A stretch of DNA of 22,132 nucleotides from Saprospirales bacterium (GTDB lineage Bacteria; Bacteroidota; Bacteroidia; Chitinophagales; Saprospiraceae). Positions 16,543 to 22,132 of this stretch are shown piece after piece. The stretch is from NCBI GenBank assembly GCA_003559985.1, contig PWJP01000081.1, positions 1-22,132 on the forward strand, written 5' to 3'. Position 1 is the stretch's first letter. The number at the start of each line of letters is the position of its first letter. A program made the translations under genes and the position numbers. The notes below the pieces were generated by a model. It ran no database searches. It was not told where the DNA came from and worked only from the letters and a program-made list of their open reading frames with translations.

Positions 16543-17850
16543 TTATTTGTCCCGGAAAAAGATACTGATGGGTACACCGGTGAAGTCGAAATTTTTTCGC
16601 AATTGGTTTTCCAGGTAGTGTCGGTAACTGTCCACCACGTGTTTCGGATGATTGCAAAAGAAAGCAAAAACGGGATGTGATGCGTGAATTTGGGTGACGT
16701 ATTTTATCTTTATATGGAGTCCGCGGTGGGAAGGTGGTGTTTTTCTTTCTATGGCCTTGAGCATGACTTTGTTCAAGGTAGAGGTCGGTATGATTTTTTT
16801 GCGCTTCTCGTAAACTTCCATGCACAGTTCGATGACCTTGAGTATTCGCTGCTTTTCCAGGACGGAGGTAAAAATAACAGGAACGTCCGAAAAGGGAGCG
16901 AGTCTCTCCTGAATATAATGCGTCATATCCCGTGCGGTATTGGTTTCCTTTTCCATCAAATCCCACTTGTTGACTGCCACCACGAGGCCCTTGTGTCTTT
17001 TGTGAGCAAGCCAGGCCAGCCGCACATCCTGATTTTCAATGCCATCCACGGCATCGATTAGCAGCAGGCATACATCGGCCTCTTCAATGGCCCGAATGGC
17101 TCGCATTACTGAGTAAAACTCCAGGTCCTCATGCACCCGCGCCTTTTTTCGGATTCCTGCCGTATCTATCAAAAGAATTTCCTGGCCAAATTTCTTGAAA
17201 ACACTGTGGATGGAGTCCCGGGTTGTACCGGCTATGTCAGTGACGATATTCCGGTCCTCGCCTAACAGGGCATTGGTCAGGGAGGATTTGCCGACATTTG
17301 GCTGCCCGATAATGGCGATTTTGGGAAGGTCGCTCTGGATCTTGTCCTCCTCCGGTAGTTGTTCCGCCACCTGGTCCAGCAGATCCCCCGTTCCTGCACC
17401 CGAAGTAGCACTAATTGGATGCGGAGTGTCCAATCCCAATCCCCAAAATTCGGCCACTTCCAGTTCTCGCTTGTTGTTGTCCACCTTGTTGACGGCGAGA
17501 ATTACGTTCTTCTCTCCAGCTTTGGCGCGAAGTCTGGAGGCGATATCCATGTCCAGGTCGGTGATACCAGTAGTCACATCCACTAAAAAAATGATGATAC
17601 TGGCTTCCTCTATGGCAATTTCCACCTGATTCCTGATTGCGCTCTCAAACACATCGTCGGAATCTGTCACAAAGCCGCCCGTATCCACAACCATGAATTT
17701 CTTCCCGTTCCAAATGCTGTATCCGTACAACCTGTCGCGGGTCACCCCGCTTATATCATCGATAATGGACTTGCGCTCACCTATCAACCTGTTGAACAGG
17801 GTGGATTTCCCCACATTGGGACGACCGACTATGGCAACTATATTGTTCAT
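16543..17850 (-). CDS. der: Ribosome-assembly GTPase Der (EngA)
   Basis: An essential GTPase needed for maturation of the 50S ribosomal subunit. The 435-aa protein has two tandem G domains and a C-terminal KH-like domain, unique to this family. The first G domain has GRPNVGKS at residues 9-16, GVTRDR, VDTGGF and NKVD; the second has GQPNVGKSS near residue 180, GTTRDS, DTAGIRKKAR and NKWD. The C-terminus ends TGVPISIFFRDK. All G motifs are intact. It has its own promoter box about 20 nt upstream and probably heads a transcript that includes rfbC, rfbD and the T9SS type B cargo gene. Confidence 0.97.
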   Translation of the reverse strand: MNNIVAIVGRPNVGKSTLFNRLIGERKSIIDDISGVTRDRLYGYSIWNGKKFMVVDTGGFVTDSDDVFESAIRNQVEIAIEEASIIIFLVDVTTGITDLDMDIASRLRAKAGEKNVILAVNKVDNNKRELEVAEFWGLGLDTPHPISATSGAGTGDLLDQVAEQLPEEDKIQSDLPKIAIIGQPNVGKSSLTNALLGEDRNIVTDIAGTTRDSIHSVFKKFGQEILLIDTAGIRKKARVHEDLEFYSVMRAIRAIEEADVCLLLIDAVDGIENQDVRLAWLAHKRHKGLVVAVNKWDLMEKETNTARDMTHYIQERLAPFSDVPVIFTSVLEKQRILKVIELCMEVYEKRKKIIPTSTLNKVMLKAIERKTPPSHRGLHIKIKYVTQIHASHPVFAFFCNHPKHVVDSYRHYLENQLRKNFDFTGVPISIFFRDK

Positions 17851-17869
17851 CTTTTCGCTCTAATTCCGG

Positions 17870-17878
17870 GCAAAAATA
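17870..17878 (-). promoter_or_regulatory. -7 promoter box for der
   Basis: On the minus strand this reads TATTTTTGC, an exact match identical to the boxes of ribE and the response regulator gene. The predicted leader before the der ATG at 17850 is about 14 nt. Confidence 0.65.
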
Positions 17879-17938
17879 AGGAAAGACATCGAGAATTTAC
17901 TTTTTGAGACGTTTTATGCATTAGAACGTTGATAATGG

Positions 17939-17958
17939 CCCCCCAAAGCTTTGGGGGG
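17939..17958. repeat. Perfect 20-bp palindrome, CCCCAAAGC family copy 3
   Basis: CCCCCCAAAG followed directly by CTTTGGGGGG is a perfect palindrome, with two more G after it. Its first 14 bases are identical to 4306-4319, where the second arm is displaced by a loop. It lies between der and tyrS, where a role as terminator for tyrS would require read-through of about 250 nt first, so a repeat-element origin is more likely. Confidence 0.6.
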
Positions 17959-18120
17959 GGCAGGCGGAAATATCTGTAGGTATGCACGGCCGTGTGTATT
18001 TGACCTATCCATTAATCCTGCAAGGCCCTAAGGGGCAATGAGAGTTTTTTCGCCAAAAAACACCCCAAAACCAACAACCACCACGAATAGAAATACTGCC
18101 GGATACATTGAGGTGGTTTT

Positions 18121-18165
18121 CTAGTAAACAACTCACAAAATCTCAGACTTACCAATCCACAACTG
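18121..18165 (-). repeat. 45-bp intergenic repeat downstream of tyrS
   Basis: Read on the minus strand, this starts CAGTTGTGGATTGG and matches the copy at the ribE 3' end at 37 of 45 positions without gaps. It lies 39 nt after the tyrS stop, in the same orientation relative to its upstream gene as the ribE copy. A third, shorter copy is at 4397-4421. Confidence 0.65.
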
Positions 18166-18171
18166 GGAAAA

Positions 18172-18195
18172 CCATCAACCACTGAACCATCCGCC
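18172..18195. repeat. CCATCAACC short repeat, copy 2
   Basis: CCATCAACCACTG (18172-18184) is an exact 13-base match to 4347-4359 and is followed by the related CCATCCGCC. It directly adjoins the 45-bp repeat, whereas near purH the two elements occur in the opposite order. Confidence 0.55.
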
Positions 18196-18204
18196 ATTAA
18201 CCTG

Positions 18205-19482
18205 TCATTCCGCCCGAACCATATATTTTTTTTTCTTCCCTGATTCTATCAAAATATATTTTTCGGCAATGAGGTCGTGGCGGTCTAAGGGGTGGTCGGG
18301 GTCGGTGACTTTATGCTTGTTGACAGAGAGAGCATTTCCCTTGATGGCTCTTCGGACTTCACTTTTGGACTTGAAAAATCCACTGTGGTCTGTGAGTAGT
18401 TCGGAAATAGTTGGTTTTTCGCCGAGGAGGCTGATGGTGATAGCATGAGACGGAATTTCCATACTCACCATTTTGAGGACCTCCTTTGAAAGAGTCTCCA
18501 ATTGTTCGGCGGTGAATTTGCGGTCGAAGAGCAGAGCGGAGACACTTTGAACCGCGCGGGTCGCTTCTTCCGAGTGAATCCTGGAGGTGAGCTCTTCAGC
18601 GAGTATTTGTTTTACCGCTCTGGGGTCGGTCTTCATGGTCTTTTCCAATTCGCTGATCTCTGCGTGGGATTTGAGGGAGAAAATCTTCAAAAACCTCGGC
18701 ATGTCGCGGTCGTCTGCATTGAGCCAAAACTGGAAAAACTGATACGGGGAAGTCATATTGGGGTCCAGCCAGATGTTGCCGCTTTCCGACTTTCCAAACT
18801 TGCTGCCGTCCGATTTGGTAAGCAGGGGAGAGGTGATGGCGTACGCCTTACCGCCCTTTATGTTCCTTCGGATGTATTCAATTCCGCTGGTGATGTTGCC
18901 CCACTGGTCGGAGCCCCCCATCTGGATGCGACAGTTGTGGTCTTTGTAAAGCTTATAAAAATCGTAGGCCTGAAGCAATTGGTAGCTGAATTCCGTGAAG
19001 GACAGCCCGGTATCCAGTCTGTTTTTGACTGAGTCCTTAGCCATCATGTAGTTGACCGTGAGGGACTTGCCAATATCCCGCAAGAACTCCAATGTATTCA
19101 TCTCCCGGTAAAAATCCCGGTTGTTGACTAAAACGGGACCATCTTCTGTGTCAAACTCTGCGAGCAATTTCTCGAATTGACGGGCCTGGTGACTGAGGTT
19201 TTTTTCAATCTCTTCCTCCGTCTTCAATTCTCTTTCCTCGGCCTTGAACGAGGGATCGCCAATCATTCCTGTGGCACCTCCCATTAGTACGATGGGCTTA
19301 TGACCTGCATTTTTGAAATGGGTCAGCAGCATGATCTGCACGTAATTGCCGATGGTTAAAGAGGGCGCAGTTGGATCAAAACCTATGTATGCTTTTGCCG
19401 GTCCTGCTTTGAGCACTTCCTCCACACCGGGTGTGCTGTCGTGCAAAATACCCCGCCATTCGAGTTCCTTGATAAAGTCCAT
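18205..19482 (-). CDS. tyrS: Tyrosyl-tRNA synthetase with altered HIGH signature
   Basis: Charges tRNA-Tyr with tyrosine; a class I aminoacyl-tRNA synthetase, normally dimeric. The 425-aa protein is full length. Family blocks are clear: YIGFDPTAPSL, LMGGATGMIGDPS, TVNYMMAKDSVKNRL, FSYQLLQAYDF, MGGSDQWGNITSGIEYIRR and the KMSKS-equivalent KFGKSESGN. The C-terminal S4-like RNA-binding domain includes FFKSKSEVRRAIKGNALSVN. The oddity is the HIGH motif, which here reads TIGN (in SLTIGNYVQIM), so both histidines are replaced. All other motifs argue for a working enzyme. It is divergent from the ABC permease gene and has its own -7 box. It could be non-essential if a second tyrS exists elsewhere; that cannot be seen here. 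Confidence 0.95.
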   Translation of the reverse strand: MDFIKELEWRGILHDSTPGVEEVLKAGPAKAYIGFDPTAPSLTIGNYVQIMLLTHFKNAGHKPIVLMGGATGMIGDPSFKAEERELKTEEEIEKNLSHQARQFEKLLAEFDTEDGPVLVNNRDFYREMNTLEFLRDIGKSLTVNYMMAKDSVKNRLDTGLSFTEFSYQLLQAYDFYKLYKDHNCRIQMGGSDQWGNITSGIEYIRRNIKGGKAYAITSPLLTKSDGSKFGKSESGNIWLDPNMTSPYQFFQFWLNADDRDMPRFLKIFSLKSHAEISELEKTMKTDPRAVKQILAEELTSRIHSEEATRAVQSVSALLFDRKFTAEQLETLSKEVLKMVSMEIPSHAITISLLGEKPTISELLTDHSGFFKSKSEVRRAIKGNALSVNKHKVTDPDHPLDRHDLIAEKYILIESGKKKKYMVRAE

Positions 19483-19495
19483 TTCAAAATTTTTT

Positions 19496-19504
19496 GCAAA
19501 GCTA
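19496..19504 (-). promoter_or_regulatory. -7 promoter box for tyrS
   Basis: On the minus strand this reads TAGCTTTGC, an exact TAnnTTTGC match. The predicted transcript starts only about 8 nt before the tyrS ATG at 19482. No T-box-like leader can fit in so short a leader. Confidence 0.65.
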
Positions 19505-19628
19505 TAAAATTAATTCCAAGCCCTCCCTGTTTCCGATGATGGAGATAGGGCCGCGCCGGCTCAAAAAAGTGGTGTTGCAAAAGCCGGGTGTATGAAATTC
19601 CTGCTTCAATCGTATATTTACCCCTCGC

Positions 19629-20930
19629 ATGAAGGAAGTTTGGTTCATAGGAAGAAAAATAGTCGGTAGCAATACCGGATTTACCCGTACAATACTCCGC
19701 ATTGGAGTAGCCAGTTTGTCCCTCTGCCTGGCGGTGGTAATCGTGGCCACCTGCCTGGTTACCGGTTTCAAGAATGAAATCAGGGACAAGGTATTCGGCT
19801 TTTGGGGGCATATACACATCACCCATACCGGTTCCTGGCGGTCGGTGGAGAATCTGCCCATTGACAAAAATCAGGAATTTATCCTTCATTTGGACACTTT
19901 GAAGGGACTCAGTTACTACAATCCGCTTCGGCTGCCACTCACCGATATTGTTCTGAAGGAGGATAGAAAGACGCACACTGCCGGCACAGTCCGTCATGTA
20001 CACAGTTTTTTAAACCAGGCGGCAATTATTACCACGGCCGATGATTTTGAGGGAATTATTTTAAAGGGAATCGGACCAGATTTTGACTGGTCTTACATGA
20101 AGGAGTACCTCAGACAGGGCGATACCATTGATACCGATGGGGCTGAGGCATCCAGGGATATTATACTGTCCGAACAAACCGCCAACAGGCTGGAGCTGGA
20201 GTTGGGTGATCAGCTAATTGTAAATTTTATCATCGACAATCAGCAGCGCAGAAGGCGGGTGAGTTTGAGCGGAATATACCGGACTGGTTTAGAGGAATAC
20301 GACAGGCGATTTGCACTGGCCGATCAGCGATTGATACGGTCTGTGCTTGGCTGGGAAGATAACCAGGTTAGTGGATTTGAAATTTTCCTTGAAGACGTGG
20401 CGGATGTGGGGTACTTTCACGAGTATATTTATCTCGACTTACTGCCCCCCGATCTCACATCTGAGCCAATAACCCGAAGGTTTCCCGCTATTTTTGAGTG
20501 GCTTGAGCTTCAGGACATAAACGAGCGAGTGATAGTGATATTGATGTTGATAGTCGGGATAATCACCATGTCCACGAGTTTATTGATTCTGATCCTGGAT
20601 CGAACCCATATGGTTGGGGTTTTAAAATCACTCGGTGCCACCAACCGGGCCATAAGGAATATTTTCCTGTACTACGGATTGAGTCTTTTGATCAGGGGGC
20701 TGGTCATTGGGAATGCGTTGGGACTTGGACTTTGCTGGTTACAGAGCCAATTCGGTATCATTACACTAAACGAAGAGGACTACTACCTCGCACAGGCCCC
20801 CGTATATTTTGCCTGGGGTAAGATATTTTGGCTCAATCTCGTTTTTGTACTGGTCATTATGTTGGTGTTGTTTATTCCCTCCGCCATCATTTCCAGGATT
20901 GATCCGGTCAGGGTGCTCAGATTTAAATAA
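19629..20930 (+). CDS. LolC/LolE-family ABC transporter permease
   Basis: Inner-membrane permease of the MacB/FtsX type; relatives with LolD extract lipoproteins from the inner membrane for transfer to the outer membrane. The 433-aa protein has the four-helix layout: TM1 at about residues 22-45, a long periplasmic domain to about 290, then TM2 (VIVILMLIVGIITMSTSLLI), TM3 near 346-372 and TM4 near 398-423. The FtsX-domain motif DRTHMVGVLKSLGATNRAIR, after TM2, is highly typical and contacts the ATPase. The C-terminus ends IDPVRVLRFK, also typical. No ATP-binding partner lies in the window. TATATTTA at 19613-19620 is a seven-of-eight -7 box directly before the ATG. Family confident; the substrate is inferred from homologues. 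Confidence 0.88.
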   Translation: MKEVWFIGRKIVGSNTGFTRTILRIGVASLSLCLAVVIVATCLVTGFKNEIRDKVFGFWGHIHITHTGSWRSVENLPIDKNQEFILHLDTLKGLSYYNPLRLPLTDIVLKEDRKTHTAGTVRHVHSFLNQAAIITTADDFEGIILKGIGPDFDWSYMKEYLRQGDTIDTDGAEASRDIILSEQTANRLELELGDQLIVNFIIDNQQRRRRVSLSGIYRTGLEEYDRRFALADQRLIRSVLGWEDNQVSGFEIFLEDVADVGYFHEYIYLDLLPPDLTSEPITRRFPAIFEWLELQDINERVIVILMLIVGIITMSTSLLILILDRTHMVGVLKSLGATNRAIRNIFLYYGLSLLIRGLVIGNALGLGLCWLQSQFGIITLNEEDYYLAQAPVYFAWGKIFWLNLVFVLVIMLVLFIPSAIISRIDPVRVLRFK

Positions 20931-21053
20931 TTGGACTGTTTTAAGAAAAATTGATAATAAACGAGGTTGTAGATTGACATGATTATTTTTAGTAATGTTT
21001 TTAAAATTGGATATTAAAGTATTAAATAGTAATCTAACAGTAGATAATACAAG

Positions 21054-21389
21054 ATGCAAATTGAATTGAAGATACTGATAGCTGGCTTTTTATTCTGTGG
21101 GTTTGTTTTCGGTGCCTGTCAGGGAGCGGGGGAGAAAACCATAGATCGCTACTCGGAGGAGGAGCTCACCGAATTAATTGTGGATATAAGTATTGCGCGG
21201 GCAGCGGTTGCACCCTTGCCACATGAAAAGGCCGACAGTGTACGAAAGATTTACTACGAGCAGATTGCGGAAATACATGCGATGGATGTGAGTGAAATAA
21301 ATACGATTTTAGAAGAACTGTCCAAAGAGCCTGACCGACTGCGATTCCATTTTCAGCAGGCCGCCGACAGTATAAGAGCACGGAACTGA
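21054..21389 (+). CDS. Small DUF4296-like lipoprotein
   Basis: A 111-aa predicted lipoprotein of unknown function. The N-terminus, KILIAGFLFCGFVFGAC, is a lipoprotein signal with a lipobox-like FGAC and Cys at residue 22. The mature part is short, acidic and helical: RYSEEELTELIVDISIARAA, then KADSVRKIYYEQIAEIHAMD and a final helix ending in AADSIRARN. This layout resembles the Bacteroidota-specific DUF4296 family, recognised from memory and without a search. It starts 123 bp after the permease gene in an AT-rich gap with a possible TATTTTTA box at 20984-20991. Confidence 0.7.
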   Translation: MQIELKILIAGFLFCGFVFGACQGAGEKTIDRYSEEELTELIVDISIARAAVAPLPHEKADSVRKIYYEQIAEIHAMDVSEINTILEELSKEPDRLRFHFQQAADSIRARN

Positions 21390-21495
21390 TAGAAACATTC
21401 CAGAGACTTGATAGATAGTGAAATATGCATAATTATAAACAATTAGTTAACATATAATTAATGGATGATGTCGAATGGTGGAATGTTAACTGCTT

Positions 21496-21504
21496 TATTT
21501 TTGC
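21496..21504 (+). promoter_or_regulatory. -7 promoter box for the response regulator gene
   Basis: TATTTTTGC is an exact TAnnTTTGC match. Transcription would begin near 21510, about 15 nt before the ATG at 21525. The AT-rich gap from 21390 holds no other recognisable element. Confidence 0.65.
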
Positions 21505-21524
21505 CGAAACAAACAATTAAATGA

Positions 21525-22132
21525 ATGGAACACAAAGCCAATATTCTACTGGTTGACGATGAAGCTGACATTATTGAGTTTCTGAAATACAATTTGGAAA
21601 AGGAGGGATACCGGGTGCAATCAGCATTGAATGGAAAGCAGGCCATTGAGATCAGCGAGAGTTTTAGGCCCGATTTGATTGTTTTAGACATCATGATGCC
21701 GGAAATGGATGGTGTCGAGGTGTGCAGAAAAATCCGACAAAGAACAACTGGTAAACAACCCATAATCGCCTTTCTCACAGCGCGGGACGAGGACTATACC
21801 CAGATTTCCGCTCTTGAGACGGGGGGAGATGACTACATCACAAAACCCATCAAGCCCGGGGTCTTTATCAGTAGGGTAAAGGCGTTATTGAGACGTGCTG
21901 CCAATGAAAAAATTGAACAAGAGGATCCGGAATTAAAAATCAAGGTTGGGGATCTGCTCATAGACCGGGAGGAATACCTGGTATATCAAAGCGGTGAAAA
22001 ACGAGAACTCGCCCGTAAGGAGTTTGAACTGCTCAGTTTGCTGGCCGGAAAGCCGGGTAAAGTTTTCAAAAGGGCTGAAATTTTACACAAAGTCTGGGGC
22101 AAGGACGTTATAGTGGGCAACCGCACCATTGA
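21525..22132 (+). CDS. OmpR/PhoB-family response regulator, 3' end cut by the window
   Basis: DNA-binding partner of a two-component system. The first 202 codons are present. I start it at the second of two close ATGs (21525), since the one at 21521 runs quickly into a stop. The receiver domain has the acidic pair D11-D12, the phosphoacceptor D55 (VLDIMMPEMDG), T85 in FLTAR and K107 in DDYITKPIKP, all intact. The winged-helix domain begins near residue 140 and shows ELARKEFELLSLLAGKPGKV and ILHKVWGKDVIVGNRTID, where the window stops just before the expected RxHIxxLRxK recognition region. A sensor kinase may follow outside. This resembles PhoP-type regulators of Bacteroidota; the signal is unknown. 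Confidence 0.93.
   Translation, partial: MEHKANILLVDDEADIIEFLKYNLEKEGYRVQSALNGKQAIEISESFRPDLIVLDIMMPEMDGVEVCRKIRQRTTGKQPIIAFLTARDEDYTQISALETGGDDYITKPIKPGVFISRVKALLRRAANEKIEQEDPELKIKVGDLLIDREEYLVYQSGEKRELARKEFELLSLLAGKPGKVFKRAEILHKVWGKDVIVGNRTI

Noticed and set aside
16532..16966. Upstream extension of rfbC by about 145 codons
   Set aside because: It overlaps der in another frame and has no cupin-family similarity, whereas the start at 16531 gives normal length and N-terminus.

Overview
The window looks like chromosomal DNA of a Bacteroidota bacterium, probably a Saprospiria or Lewinella-type lineage (the phylum is well supported, the class is a guess). Four things point there: two large secreted proteins ending in the two kinds of type IX secretion (T9SS) sorting domain, a DUF4296-like lipoprotein, the coaX / outer-membrane-protein gene pair, and TAnnTTTGC promoter boxes just upstream of six genes, usually with very short leaders and no clear Shine-Dalgarno sequence.

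Layout. Positions 1-425 hold no gene I can support. A secreted metzincin protease with eight PKD domains and a type A T9SS signal follows (426-3983, +). After a 533-bp repeat-rich gap comes a tight plus-strand cluster: purH, coaX and an outer-membrane beta-barrel protein, with a 1-nt gap and then an 11-nt overlap. Two paralogous TPR-like exported proteins come next, the second a lipoprotein (to 11165). A second repeat-rich gap (11166-11596) separates this from a minus-strand block, in transcription order: tyrS (19482-18205), a third repeat-rich gap, der, rfbC, rfbD, a 919-aa Fn3-rich T9SS type B cargo protein, and ribE. der, rfbC and rfbD are nearly contiguous. Divergent from tyrS on the plus strand are a LolC/E-like ABC permease, the DUF4296-like lipoprotein and the start of an OmpR/PhoB response regulator cut off by the window end.

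How the genes fit together. Most are housekeeping: purine synthesis (purH), CoA (coaX), riboflavin (ribE), ribosome assembly (der), tRNA-Tyr charging (tyrS) and the last two steps of dTDP-L-rhamnose synthesis (rfbC, rfbD). The rest concerns the cell envelope: two T9SS cargo proteins, a barrel protein, lipoproteins and a lipoprotein-release-type permease. I see no CRISPR array, phage, IS element, tRNA or rRNA.

Most notable: the eight PKD domains form a four-domain block duplicated in tandem with a 320-residue period; the three largest inter-genic gaps share several families of short repeats; the TyrRS class I signature HIGH reads TIGN; and the TAnnTTTGC boxes form a consistent set. I found no convincing new defence or mobile system.
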